From the NCBI RefSeq assembly GCF_014219065.1, contig NZ_JACLGO010000020.1:19616-83615 (forward strand): a stretch of DNA of 64,000 nt. The letters are read 5' to 3'. Source of the stretch: Halopseudomonas xiamenensis. Lineage in GTDB: Bacteria > Pseudomonadota > Gammaproteobacteria > Pseudomonadales > Pseudomonadaceae. Position numbers and translations under genes: made by a program. The notes below the pieces were generated by a model. The model was given only the letters and a program-made list of their open reading frames with translations, had not been told where the DNA came from and searched no databases. Below, one piece after another: positions 8,491-16,282 of this stretch (its first letter is position 1; the number at the start of each line of letters is the position of its first letter).

Positions 8491-9408
8491 ATGACATCCA
8501 TGCTCGCCACCCATCGCATAAAGCTGACCGTCCTGCTGATCGCCGCCAATCTCGGGCTGATCCTGCATCTGTTGTCGGGTGAGATCAAACCGGTCTCGGC
8601 CTGGGACTGGCTGGATGTGGCCGGGGAGGGCGGCTCGGCGGTATTGATACTGGTGTGGATCGGGCTGCTGCTCAAGAGCCGACCGGCGGGCTATGTGACC
8701 GATCTGTTGTTCACGGGGCTGGGCTGTCTGTTTTTCAGCCTGTTCATGGATACCGTAGACGAATTCATCGCCTTGCCTGTCGCGATCAACTGGGACGGCT
8801 GGCTGGAATCCGGACCTATGCCGGTTGGCTTTATCCTGCTGACCCTGGGTATTTTTCACTGGCACCGCGAACAACTGGCGATCAATGAGCAGATGCGCAA
8901 CCGGGAGCGGCTGTTCCGTGAACACCGTCAGTTCGACAAACTGACCCCGCTGGGGGATGCCAACTATCTGCGGGCGCAATTGCAGTTGGCGCTGGGTGAG
9001 GCGAGCAATGCGCGGCAGCCATTGTCGGTCATCATGCTGGATCTGGATGCCTTCTCCAGGATAAACAGGGAATATGGCCACGCTGAAGGGGATCGTTTGC
9101 TGCAGGTGCTGACTCAATTGCTGCTGCTCAACCTACGCCAGCATGACCTGCTGTGTCGCTTGGCCGGGGATCGATTCGTGGTGACCCTACCGCATACCGG
9201 AGAGCGTCAGGCGCAACTGCTGGCCGGGGAGATGGGTCAGGCGGTGCGCAGCCTGGCCTACAAGAGCAGCCGCCAGGGCGAGCGTATCGAGTTGTCTGCT
9301 ACGGTGGTGGCGTTGATGGCCCGCGACGAGGATACCAGCAGCCTGCTGCAGCGATTGAATATCGCCATGGCTCGGGCCAAGCAGAATCTGACGGTGCAGT
9401 ATGGATAG
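8491..9408 (+). CDS. Membrane protein with degenerate GGDEF domain
   Basis: Protein of 305 residues. Four predicted membrane segments in the first 130 residues (about 10-30, 43-62, 70-90, 107-125) are followed by a GGDEF-type domain. The signature position reads A225-G-D-R-F instead of GGDEF: the first Gly and the metal/catalytic Glu are replaced. Diguanylate cyclase activity is therefore unlikely, and a regulatory or ligand-binding role is inferred. Other fold landmarks are intact, such as SVIMLDLDAFSRINREYGHAEGDRLL. The ATG at 8491 has GGAG seven bases upstream. Its end overlaps the AraC gene by 8 bp, pointing to coupled translation. Confidence 0.8.
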   Translation: MTSMLATHRIKLTVLLIAANLGLILHLLSGEIKPVSAWDWLDVAGEGGSAVLILVWIGLLLKSRPAGYVTDLLFTGLGCLFFSLFMDTVDEFIALPVAINWDGWLESGPMPVGFILLTLGIFHWHREQLAINEQMRNRERLFREHRQFDKLTPLGDANYLRAQLQLALGEASNARQPLSVIMLDLDAFSRINREYGHAEGDRLLQVLTQLLLLNLRQHDLLCRLAGDRFVVTLPHTGERQAQLLAGEMGQAVRSLAYKSSRQGERIELSATVVALMARDEDTSSLLQRLNIAMARAKQNLTVQYG

Positions 9409-10450
9409 GGGCGAGCGGGCAGCGGGGTGGCTGGAGTGCGATACGCGCTTTATTCCGGCGCACTATCAGCCCGCCAGCCTGATCGACCTGGCTCTTGGCC
9501 GGGGCGTCAATGTGCACCGGTTGCTGCAGGGGACCGGGCTATTCCATGAGGACATCCTTGCCGGCAATCGGCTGATCAGCCCGCTGCAGTTTCTGCGCCT
9601 GATCAGCAATGTGCAGCAGCAGATGCAAGCCGATGACACCAGCTTTCTGCTGGGTCAGCAGTGGCTGCCCGGTCACTACGGTGCGGCCAGCCACGCCCTG
9701 CGCCATGCCACCAATCTGCTGGAGGCATTGGAGCGGCTGGTGCGTTTGCAGCCGCTGCTGTGGCCCCTGCTGCGCCTGCGCTTGCGGGTGGACGAGCGGT
9801 ATGTCTGGCTGGACTGGGGTGACTGCTTCGGTGCTGGCGGGCAGGACGTGTTTCTGGTCGAGGCCAGTATGGCGGCGCTGACGGGTGTCAGTCAGTGGTT
9901 GTCCGGCCAGCGACTGCCCTGGTTATTCCACCTGGCGCATACGCAGCCGCGCTACATCGAGCAGTACTGGGTGCATCTGGGCGAACAGCTGCGTTTCGAC
10001 AGCCCGCTGAACCAGATGTGCCTGCCACGCAAGTACCTGCACCAGCCCTGGGCGGGGGCCTCGGCGACTGCCGGTCAAGTTGCCGAACAGGAAGGTCTGG
10101 CCATGCTTGCAGCGCTGCCGGCAGTGCAGAGTCTGCTGGACGGCCTGCATGACCATCTGCTGGCGCAGATTCGCCAGCCCCTGCGGCTGGAGGGAGTGGC
10201 GGAGTCCTTCGGCATGAGCCCGGCAACGCTCAAGCGCAAACTGCAGAAGCACGGTACGCATTTTCAGGAACAGCTGGATCAGGCCCGCTCCAGCGTGGCA
10301 CTGGAGCTCTACCAGAGCCGCGGCTATACCAGCGACGAGGTGGCCGACTACCTCAACTTCAACGACCGCGCCAACTTCCGCCGTTCGCTACGGCGCTGGA
10401 CCGGCCTGCTGCCCAGCGAACTGCGGGAGTGGCTGGGCGGGCAGCGCTGA
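9401..10450 (+). CDS. AraC-family transcriptional regulator
   Basis: Regulator of 349 residues. The N-terminal two thirds resemble the arabinose-binding-like domain found in the OruR/ArgR-type AraC proteins of pseudomonads (IDLALGRGVNVHRLLQGTGLF and a middle YWVHLGEQLRFDSPLNQMCLPRKYL). The C-terminal about 100 residues carry the double helix-turn-helix (EGVAESFGMSPATLKRKLQK; SDEVADYLNFNDRANFRRSLRRWTG). The start overlaps the stop of the degenerate GGDEF gene, so the two probably act in one pathway. Effector and target genes cannot be read from the sequence. Confidence 0.88.
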   Translation: MDRGERAAGWLECDTRFIPAHYQPASLIDLALGRGVNVHRLLQGTGLFHEDILAGNRLISPLQFLRLISNVQQQMQADDTSFLLGQQWLPGHYGAASHALRHATNLLEALERLVRLQPLLWPLLRLRLRVDERYVWLDWGDCFGAGGQDVFLVEASMAALTGVSQWLSGQRLPWLFHLAHTQPRYIEQYWVHLGEQLRFDSPLNQMCLPRKYLHQPWAGASATAGQVAEQEGLAMLAALPAVQSLLDGLHDHLLAQIRQPLRLEGVAESFGMSPATLKRKLQKHGTHFQEQLDQARSSVALELYQSRGYTSDEVADYLNFNDRANFRRSLRRWTGLLPSELREWLGGQR

Positions 10451-10495
10451 TCCGGGGTCAGCAGCAGAGGGTTTGCATTAAATAAAAACGTATAG

Positions 10496-10509
10496 ACAAT
10501 GTATATTGT
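10496..10509. promoter_or_regulatory. AT-rich region with inverted repeat ahead of the small RHH-like gene
   Basis: Within a strikingly AT-rich stretch (about 10470-10535) the sequence ACAAT-GTAT-ATTGT forms an inverted repeat with five-base arms. It lies 40 bp upstream of the small ribbon-helix-helix-like gene and could be its operator. No clean -35/-10 pair with 17-bp spacing was found. Confidence 0.35.
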
Positions 10510-10548
10510 TTTTTGGCTTGAGATTTATTTTTTTGCGCGAGTGCACCC

Positions 10549-10737
10549 ATGTCAGATAAGCCCAGGAAAGTGAAACTCAACAAGAAGGACAGCCAGTTGC
10601 TGATCCGTATCAGCACTGCGGAACGCGAGCAGTTCGTCCAGCTGTGTGAACAGCTGGACACCACCGCAGCCCGCGAAATCAGGCAGTTCATTCGTAAATT
10701 CATCAAGAAGCATGAATCTACCGAGCCGCCCCAATAG
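10549..10737 (+). CDS. Small ribbon-helix-helix-like protein
   Basis: Predicted 62-residue protein. Residues about 17-50 read as one beta strand (LLIRIS), a first helix (TAEREQFVQLCEQLD) and a second helix (TAAREIRQFIRKFIKK). This is the layout of Arc/MetJ ribbon-helix-helix DNA-binding proteins, with a basic N-terminal tail (KPRKVKLNKK). There is no strong ribosome-binding site, which lowers confidence. The composition (Lys, Arg and charged helices) looks like real protein. It is followed 18 bp later by the lysine-rich small gene, and an AT-rich region with an inverted repeat precedes it. No specific family was recognised. Confidence 0.6.
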   Translation: MSDKPRKVKLNKKDSQLLIRISTAEREQFVQLCEQLDTTAAREIRQFIRKFIKKHESTEPPQ

Positions 10738-10755
10738 CTAGACAGGAGACATGTC

Positions 10756-10893
10756 ATGTCCAATAAAGTCAAGGCCGTCGCCGAGAAGAACGCCAAATCC
10801 ATCAAGCAGAAGATCAAGGCGCGTGAGGCCAAGGTCGAGAAGCATGAGAAGAAGATTAAGGCTCTGAAAAAAGCCGCGAAAAAAGCTGCATAA
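10756..10893 (+). CDS. Lysine-rich 45-residue protein
   Basis: Very small gene with a good ribosome-binding site (GGAG seven bases before the ATG) and a stop at 10891-10893. The peptide begins MSNKVKAVAEKNAKS and ends KKAAKKAA. It is made almost only of Lys, Ala, Glu, Ile and Val, with heptad-like spacing predicting a long cationic helix. The Ala/Lys-rich tail recalls the C-termini of histone-like and AlgP-type proteins, so nucleic-acid binding is a possibility only. It follows the RHH-like gene on the same strand and precedes a GC-rich hairpin. I do not recognise a named family. Confidence 0.55.
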   Translation: MSNKVKAVAEKNAKSIKQKIKAREAKVEKHEKKIKALKKAAKKAA

Positions 10894-10903
10894 CGGCATG
10901 CAC

Positions 10904-10927
10904 GGGGCCGCCGATTCGGGCGGCCTC
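10904..10927 (+). terminator. GC-rich hairpin after the lysine-rich gene
   Basis: GGCCGCC (10906-10912) pairs with GGCGGCC (10919-10925) around a 6-base loop, and the stem extends by two more pairs. It sits 10 bp after the stop. No T-run follows, so intrinsic termination is uncertain. Confidence 0.4.
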
Positions 10928-10991
10928 GCCTGATATACACCCCTTTCCCCTGCCCGTCACCTGTTGGTCTACGCAGATCAATCGATTTTAC

Positions 10992-11011
10992 TACCTACCG
11001 GTCGGTAGGTA
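10992..11011. promoter_or_regulatory. TetR-type operator palindrome
   Basis: TACCTACC-GGTC-GGTAGGTA: a 20-bp inverted repeat with perfect 8-base arms, 48 bp upstream of the TetR-family gene. The size and symmetry are typical of an autoregulatory TetR operator and it lies where the promoter should be. Confidence 0.75.
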
Positions 11012-11059
11012 TCTCTGCTAAGCTCTCGCTCCTCGCTTGCACTGACCGGGAGTACCAGC

Positions 11060-11668
11060 ATGACCACCATTCCAACCGCCGAGCGGATTGCCGCTGCGGC
11101 CGTCACGCATTTTTCCAGCTATGGCTACGATGCTTCCTCGCTGGCCCGGATTGCCGAGGCCGTGGGCATACGCAAGGCTTCCCTGTACTCACACTTCAGT
11201 TGCAAGGACGACCTGTTCATGCGGGTTTTTGCCGAGGCGCTGCAGGCCGAGTGCGGGTTGGCCCGGGATTGCTTCGCTGCCGAGCCGCTGGCGGCGCTGC
11301 CGGGGTCGAGCTACTGCGCCAGTCTGATCGAGCGTTTCGAAAAGTCCGAGCAACTGCGCTTTCTGCTGCGTACCGGGTATATGCCGCCGCCTGCGCTGGA
11401 GCCGCAGATCAGCGCGGGGCATGAGGCCTATCTGGCGCAGCTGCAGGGCGATTTTGCCGAACGCCTCGGCGCCTGGGGCCGGGGGCGGCTGATGCCGGCT
11501 GATATCGAGCTGTATGGGGAGGTCTACCTGGGCCTGGTGGACAGTGTGCAGGTCAAGCTGGTGTATACCGACGCGCGCCAGGCGCAGTCGCGCCTGCAGG
11601 CATTGCAGCAGGTGCTGCAGGATGGCCTGTTACAGCGGTCTGGACATGGGAGTGCCGTACATGAATGA
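11060..11668 (+). CDS. TetR/AcrR-family transcriptional repressor
   Basis: Regulator of 202 residues. The N-terminal helix-turn-helix is clear (AAAVTHFSSYGYDASSLARIAEAVGIRKASLYSHFSCKDDLF, about residues 12-52). The C-terminal ligand-binding region is variable, as usual for the family. A perfect palindrome sits just upstream, and the gene overlaps the Bcr/CflA transporter start by 8 bp. By analogy with many TetR-pump pairs it is inferred to repress itself and the pump until a toxic compound binds. The inducer is unknown. Confidence 0.9.
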   Translation: MTTIPTAERIAAAAVTHFSSYGYDASSLARIAEAVGIRKASLYSHFSCKDDLFMRVFAEALQAECGLARDCFAAEPLAALPGSSYCASLIERFEKSEQLRFLLRTGYMPPPALEPQISAGHEAYLAQLQGDFAERLGAWGRGRLMPADIELYGEVYLGLVDSVQVKLVYTDARQAQSRLQALQQVLQDGLLQRSGHGSAVHE

Positions 11669-12872
11669 GTCCACTGCAGCACCCACGACGGCGGCACTGG
11701 GCATGACCTTGATCGTGCTGCTGGCACTGCTGACCGCCCTGGATGCCATGGCCATCGACATGTATCTGCCGGGCATGCCGCAGATCGCCGCTGATCTGGG
11801 CGTTTCCGCCGGGCGCATCCAGCAGACGCTGTCGGTATTTCTGGTGGGGTTGGCCATTGGGCAGGCACTGTATGGCCCATTGCTGGATCGTTTTGGCCGG
11901 CGCCTGCCGTTGTTGCTGGGGGTGGCCATCTTTGCCCTTGGCTCGGTTGGCGCTGCCCTGGCGCCGACGGTCGAATGGCTGCTGACGGCACGCTTCGTCC
12001 AGGCGCTGGGCGCGGCGGCTGGGCTGGTGGCGCCCCGGGCGATTGTCGCCGATCTGTGCGATGTCACGGAATCATCGCGGATCTTTTCCCTGTTGATGCA
12101 GATCATGATGATCGCCCCCATTCTGGCGCCGATCGTGGGCGGCTATCTGCTCGGCTGGGGCAGCTGGCGGCTGATCTTCTGGGTGCTGGCCGGGCTGGGT
12201 GTCGCCGGTTGGTTGTGGGGGCTGCGGTCGTTGCCCGACTCATTGCCAGTGGCGCAGCGGGTGCCTCTGCAGGTCGATGGCATCCTGCGGGCCTACGGTC
12301 GGCAGATGCGTGATCCGGTGTTCTTGCTGTACACCCTGGCCGGGGGCTTCATTCTCGGCTCGCTGTTCGTCTACATCAGTGCCTCGGCGTTCGTGTTCAC
12401 TGAACACTTCAAGCTGGATGCCATGCAGTTCAGCTACCTGTTTGCCGCCAACTCCGTCGCCCTGGTGCTGGGTGGAAGCATCAGTAACCTGTTGCTCAAG
12501 CGCGGTGGGCAAACGCGCCACATCATGTTGCTGGGAATAGTGGCGCATGGCCTGTCCGGCCTGCTGTTATTTGCCGTGGTGCAGCTGGGCTGGGCTTCGT
12601 TGGTGGTCTACTGCAGCCTGCTCGCCGTAGCGGTCGGCAGCCTGGGACTGATCTTCGGCAACCTGACGGCGCTGACCATGAGCAGTGCTGGCCGGCAGCT
12701 GGGAGTGGCGTCGGCATTGATGGGCAGTCTGCATTACCTGTTATCTGCGGTGGTCGGCTACCTGGTCAGCCTGGCTGCGCCCGGACCCGCCACCTTGCCC
12801 CTGGCGATAGCCTTGTGCGGTGTGCTGACGCTGGGTGCGTGTCTGTGGGCGCAGCGTGTGGCTCTGCGATGA
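11661..12872 (+). CDS. Bcr/CflA-family multidrug efflux MFS transporter
   Basis: Major facilitator of 403 residues with about 12 membrane segments. The Bcr/CflA signature DMYLPGMPQIAADLG lies near residue 32, and motif A follows as GPLLDRFGRRLPLL. I use the ATG at 11661, which has GGGAG eight bases upstream and overlaps the tetR stop, not an in-frame upstream start lying well inside tetR. Family members export bicyclomycin, chloramphenicol, sulfonamides or dipeptides; the substrate here cannot be read. It forms an operon with, and is probably repressed by, the upstream TetR protein. Confidence 0.88.
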   Translation: MNESTAAPTTAALGMTLIVLLALLTALDAMAIDMYLPGMPQIAADLGVSAGRIQQTLSVFLVGLAIGQALYGPLLDRFGRRLPLLLGVAIFALGSVGAALAPTVEWLLTARFVQALGAAAGLVAPRAIVADLCDVTESSRIFSLLMQIMMIAPILAPIVGGYLLGWGSWRLIFWVLAGLGVAGWLWGLRSLPDSLPVAQRVPLQVDGILRAYGRQMRDPVFLLYTLAGGFILGSLFVYISASAFVFTEHFKLDAMQFSYLFAANSVALVLGGSISNLLLKRGGQTRHIMLLGIVAHGLSGLLLFAVVQLGWASLVVYCSLLAVAVGSLGLIFGNLTALTMSSAGRQLGVASALMGSLHYLLSAVVGYLVSLAAPGPATLPLAIALCGVLTLGACLWAQRVALR

Positions 12873-12975
12873 AGCCAGGGAATCATTCAGGCACAACTTT
12901 GTTGGTATGCAAAGACCGCTAGAGGTGCCGGCTGGTTTACCCTGACGCCTCGTGACAGAACAGGGGATACCGCTG

Positions 12976-13791
12976 ATGAATATATTCATACCCATAGGGC
13001 CGTTTGCCATTCCGTTGAACGCACTGCTGGTGCTGATTGCGGCCTGTCTGGCGCTGTGGATCGCCGGGCGAGGCGCCAGGCGTGCCGGAGTGAAGGCTGA
13101 AGTGCAGGTCTGGCTGGTGCTGGTGGTGGGTCTGGTGGCTGCCCGGCTGGGCTTTGTTGTCAGTTATGCCGATGCCTATCTGGCCGAGCCAATGAGCCTG
13201 CTGGATATCCGGGATGGTGGCTGGAGCCCATGGTGGGGTCTGGCGGCAGTCTGGGGTTGTACGCTACTGATCACATACCGGCGCCCGGCGATAGCCAGGC
13301 CCCTCGTCAAGGGCATGTCTGCCCTCAGCCTGGGGGTATTGCTGGTCGCAGCGTTGGCGGCGTTACCGACCAGCGCGAATCGCCCGCTTCCGGCCTTGCC
13401 GGTGACCGCGCTCAATGGTGAGGCAGTGTCCCTGCCCGGTTTTGCGGGCAAGCCTGTGGTGATCAATCTCTGGGCCAGTTGGTGCCCGCCCTGCCGCCGG
13501 GAAATGCCGATGCTGCAGCAGGCTCAGGAGCGGCATCCGGAGGTGCACTTCGTGTTTCTCAACCAGGGTGAGGATGCCGATACGGTACGCAACTTCCTGC
13601 AGCGTGACCGATTGGAGCTGGACAATGTGTTGCTGGACAGGGGTATGGAAATGGGCCACCTGCTTGCTCACCGGGGGCTGCCGGTGACCCTGTTCTTCAA
13701 TGCCGAAGGACTTATGCAGGACGTGCGTCTTGGTGAGTTGTCCCGTGGCAGTCTGACCCAGCGGCTGGATGCGTTAACGGCGGATGATTGA
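12976..13791 (+). CDS. Membrane-anchored TlpA-like thiol:disulfide oxidoreductase
   Basis: Protein of 271 residues. The first half has several membrane segments (about 5-27, 42-62, 80-95, 110-128) resembling a reduced prolipoprotein diacylglyceryl transferase-like domain. The second half is a thioredoxin fold of the TlpA/ResA type with the active site W-C170-P-P-C173. It probably passes electrons to periplasmic disulfides, for example in cytochrome c maturation or DsbD-type pathways. The ATG at 12976 has AGGGGA eight bases upstream and is preferred to a GTG eight codons earlier. It ends 11 bp from the convergent mtgA. Confidence 0.82.
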   Translation: MNIFIPIGPFAIPLNALLVLIAACLALWIAGRGARRAGVKAEVQVWLVLVVGLVAARLGFVVSYADAYLAEPMSLLDIRDGGWSPWWGLAAVWGCTLLITYRRPAIARPLVKGMSALSLGVLLVAALAALPTSANRPLPALPVTALNGEAVSLPGFAGKPVVINLWASWCPPCRREMPMLQQAQERHPEVHFVFLNQGEDADTVRNFLQRDRLELDNVLLDRGMEMGHLLAHRGLPVTLFFNAEGLMQDVRLGELSRGSLTQRLDALTADD

Positions 13792-13802
13792 CCAGGCGCC
13801 CA

Positions 13803-14552
13803 TCATTCACTCAGGCGCTGTTTCCAGTGCGTCAGGCTCAGCCACTGCGGCCAGGCCTGGCCGGCTTCCATCTGCCGTAGATAATGCGCACCACCGAGCT
13901 GCCGGGACTGCTGTTGAATCCAGTGGCTGCGTTGCAGCACATGGGCCGGTGGGTTGGCGGCGCTCCAGCGGCGTGGGCTGGGCAGCACCGCTGCCAATTG
14001 GGCGGCCTGCTGGTCGGACAGCATGCTCGGTGCCACCCCAAAGTGGTGCTCGGCTGCGGCGGCTATGCCGAACACGCCATCGTCCCACTCGACGATATTC
14101 AGGTATACCTCGAGAATACGCTGCTTGGGCCAGAGGGTTTCGATGGCCAGGGTGAACCAGGCTTCCAGCCCCTTGCGTGGCCAGCTGCGGCCGGACCAGA
14201 GCAGCAGGTTCTTGGCTACCTGCTGGCTCAGGGTGCTGGCGCCACGCAGACTGCCACCGCGCTGGTTGTGCTGCAGGGCGGCGCGGATGGCCTTGAGATC
14301 GAAGCCGTGGTGCTCGGCGAAACGCTGGTCCTCGGCGGCGATCACCGCCAGCTTGATGTTGTCGGGTATCTCGCGGTAGGGCGTCCAGCGCTGTTGTAGC
14401 GTGAACTGCGGGTTGCCGCGTGCCTCCAGCCAGCGCTCGAGCATCAACATCGAGCCGGGCACCGGCACCCAGCGTAGCAGGATTACCGGCAGCAGGCTGA
14501 ACAGCAGCAGGATCAGCAGCCATTTGAGGGATTTGCGCAGGAGTGTCTTCAC
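13803..14552 (-). CDS. mtgA: Monofunctional biosynthetic peptidoglycan transglycosylase
   Basis: GT51 glycosyltransferase of 249 residues that polymerises lipid II into glycan strands. One N-terminal membrane anchor (about 10-28) precedes the GT51 domain. The catalytic Glu74 lies in IAAEDQRFAEHHGFD, followed by GGSLRGASTLSQQVAKNLLL and KQRILEVYLNIVEWDDGVFGI, all family hallmarks. There is no transpeptidase domain, which separates it from class A penicillin-binding proteins. The gene order mtgA, DUF423, thiS, thiG, trmB is conserved in Pseudomonas. Confidence 0.96.
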   Translation of the reverse strand: MKTLLRKSLKWLLILLLFSLLPVILLRWVPVPGSMLMLERWLEARGNPQFTLQQRWTPYREIPDNIKLAVIAAEDQRFAEHHGFDLKAIRAALQHNQRGGSLRGASTLSQQVAKNLLLWSGRSWPRKGLEAWFTLAIETLWPKQRILEVYLNIVEWDDGVFGIAAAAEHHFGVAPSMLSDQQAAQLAAVLPSPRRWSAANPPAHVLQRSHWIQQQSRQLGGAHYLRQMEAGQAWPQWLSLTHWKQRLSE

Positions 14553-14620
14553 GAAGGTCCTGTATGGCGATGGCTCGGGTTAGAATCGGTCACAGTATAA
14601 ACATCCGGGGGACGAATTTG

Positions 14621-14992
14621 ATGGCAAGAGTCTTTCTGCCGCTGGCAGCGCTCAGCGGCCTCACCGGCGTGGCCCTCGGCGCCTTCGCCGCCCACGGCCT
14701 GCGCGCCCGCCTGCCGGAGGGCATGCTGGCGGTATTCCAGACCGGGGTGCAGTACCAGCTGTGGCACACTGCAGCCCTGATCGGCGTGGGGCTGTTGCTG
14801 CTGCGCCAGCCGGAAAATGTGCTGTTCAAGGCGTCCGGCGGGTTGTTCGTGCTGGGTACCCTGCTGTTTTCCGGCAGTCTGTACCTGATGACCCTGGCCG
14901 GGTTGCGGCTGGGTGTGGTCACGCCGATGGGCGGGGTGTGTTTCATGCTGGGGTGGTTGTGTTTCGGGGTGGGGGCGTTGCGGGTGCGGTGA
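14621..14992 (+). CDS. DUF423 family membrane protein
   Basis: Small membrane protein of 123 residues with four predicted helices. It contains the DUF423 signatures GALGAFAAHGLRARLPEG-type near the N-terminus, YQLWHTAALIGVGLLL, and LFSGSLYLMTLAG. Function is unknown in the family (E. coli YgdD is a member). The ATG at 14621 has GGGGGA eight bases upstream. It is divergent from mtgA and lies upstream of thiS, the same neighbourhood as in other pseudomonads. Confidence 0.9.
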   Translation: MARVFLPLAALSGLTGVALGAFAAHGLRARLPEGMLAVFQTGVQYQLWHTAALIGVGLLLLRQPENVLFKASGGLFVLGTLLFSGSLYLMTLAGLRLGVVTPMGGVCFMLGWLCFGVGALRVR

Positions 14993-15000
14993 GTTTGTTC

Positions 15001-15169
15001 CCCCCTCTCCCCAGCCCTCTCCCGCGAGGAGAGAGGGAGCAAGCTTGTGCAAACCGGCAACATAGGTAACAGATCAGACCAGCAACATGGGTTACAAACT
15101 AACAATTTAGGTAACAGCCAACTCGGACTGCCCCCTCTCCCCTCGCGGGAGAGGGCTGGGGAGAGGGGG
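15001..15169. mobile_element. MITE-like inverted-repeat element between the DUF423 gene and thiS
   Basis: Two 39-base arms, 15001-15039 and 15131-15169, are inverted copies with two mismatches. Each arm is itself a near-palindrome (CCCTCTCCC against GAGAGGG around CGCGAG). The 91-base core holds three related motifs ending in GGTAACA or GGTTACA, at 15059, 15084 and 15104. No reading frame is evident. The layout suggests a non-autonomous transposable element or remnant; the three repeated motifs recall transposase-binding sites (inference). Confidence 0.6.
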
Positions 15170-15243
15170 CACCCGAGCATTAGTCAAAAAACCCTTCTTT
15201 ACGCTATCATTACCGGCCGATTCACCCCTTATCGAGTTGTTCC

Positions 15244-15444
15244 ATGCAGATCAAATTGAATGGCGAAGCCCATCCTCTCGATTCCTCCATCAGCCTGGCC
15301 GATCTGGTCGAGCGGCTGGGATTGACCGGCAAGCGACTGGCCATCGAGCTGAATCTGGAGATAGTGCCGCGTAGTCAGTATGCCGACACACGTCTGAATG
15401 ACGGCGACCGGGTCGAGATCGTTCACGCCATTGGTGGCGGCTAA
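15244..15444 (+). CDS. thiS: Sulfur carrier protein ThiS
   Basis: Ubiquitin-fold sulfur carrier of 66 residues for thiamine thiazole synthesis. The C-terminus ends IGGG, giving the terminal glycine that is adenylated by ThiF-type enzymes and converted to a thiocarboxylate. The start MQIKLNGEAHPLDSSISLADLVERLGL is typical. It lies 37 bp upstream of thiG, its partner. No TPP riboswitch-like sequence was recognised upstream, where the inverted-repeat element lies instead. Confidence 0.96.
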   Translation: MQIKLNGEAHPLDSSISLADLVERLGLTGKRLAIELNLEIVPRSQYADTRLNDGDRVEIVHAIGGG

Positions 15445-15481
15445 CGTACACTGCCGGCCACGCAGCCCAGCGGAGTAGACC

Positions 15482-16282
15482 ATGACAGATATGCAGCAAG
15501 ACGCCTTCGAGATAGCTGGCGTAACTTATCGTTCCCGTCTTCTGGTGGGGACCGGCAAGTACAAGGACATGGAAGAGACCCGGCAGGCGATCGAGGCCTC
15601 CGGCGCCGAGATCGTCACCGTGGCCATCCGGCGTACCAATATCGGCCAGAACCCGGGTGAGCCGAATCTGCTCGACGTCGTCCCGCCGGACCGCTACACC
15701 ATACTGCCGAATACCGCCGGCTGCTTCACCGCCGAAGATGCGGTGCGCACCTGCCGCCTGTCCCGCGAGCTGCTGGACGGGCGCAATCTGGTCAAGCTGG
15801 AAGTGCTGGCTGACCAGAAGACGCTGTTCCCCAACGTGGTGGAAACCATCAAGGCCGCCGAAGTGCTGGTCAAGGATGGCTTCGATGTCATGGTGTATAC
15901 CAGCGACGACCCGATCATCGCCCGCCAGCTGGCCGAGATCGGCTGTGTCGCGGTGATGCCGCTGGCCGGCCTGATCGGTTCCGGTCTGGGCATCTGCAAC
16001 CCCTACAACCTGCGTATCATCCTGGAAGAAGCCACTGTGCCGATCCTGGTGGATGCCGGCGTCGGTACCGCCTCGGATGCGGCGATCGCCATGGAGCTGG
16101 GTTGTGCCGGGGTGTTGATGAATACCGCCATTGCCGGTGCGCAGAAGCCGGTGCTGATGGCCGAGGCCATGAAGCACGCGGTACTGGCAGGCCGTGGCGC
16201 CTATCTGGCCGGGCGCATGCCGCGCCGGCTGTATGCGGCGGCCTCGTCGCCCTGGGAAGGAACCTTCGTTGGCAATGAGTGA
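15482..16282 (+). CDS. thiG: Thiazole synthase ThiG
   Basis: Enzyme of 266 residues that forms the thiazole phosphate of thiamine from deoxyxylulose phosphate, dehydroglycine and ThiS thiocarboxylate. Family blocks are plain: [14 protein letters not shown] near residue 16, the Schiff-base lysine region LVKLEVLAD, and the phosphate-binding end [31 protein letters not shown] lies seven bases before the ATG. The gene overlaps trmB by 8 bp, so the tRNA methyltransferase is co-translated. Confidence 0.97.
   Translation: MTDMQQDAFEIAGVTYRSRLLVGTGKYKDMEETRQAIEASGAEIVTVAIRRTNIGQNPGEPNLLDVVPPDRYTILPNTAGCFTAEDAVRTCRLSRELLDGRNLVKLEVLADQKTLFPNVVETIKAAEVLVKDGFDVMVYTSDDPIIARQLAEIGCVAVMPLAGLIGSGLGICNPYNLRIILEEATVPILVDAGVGTASDAAIAMELGCAGVLMNTAIAGAQKPVLMAEAMKHAVLAGRGAYLAGRMPRRLYAAASSPWEGTFVGNE

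Noticed and set aside
10473..10507. TTGCAT and TATAGA/TATATT as a -35/-10 promoter pair for the RHH-like gene
   Set aside because: Spacers are 12 or 23 bases, not 16-18.
10458..10940. 160-codon minus-strand frame across the two small genes
   Set aside because: Phe/Leu/Ser-rich antisense of lysine codons; no ribosome-binding site and no domain.
12952..12975. GTG start for the TlpA-like protein
   Set aside because: The ATG at 12976 has AGGGGA at good spacing; the GTG has none.
14993..15200. TPP riboswitch upstream of thiS
   Set aside because: No thi-box-like sequence was recognised; the region is accounted for by the inverted-repeat element.
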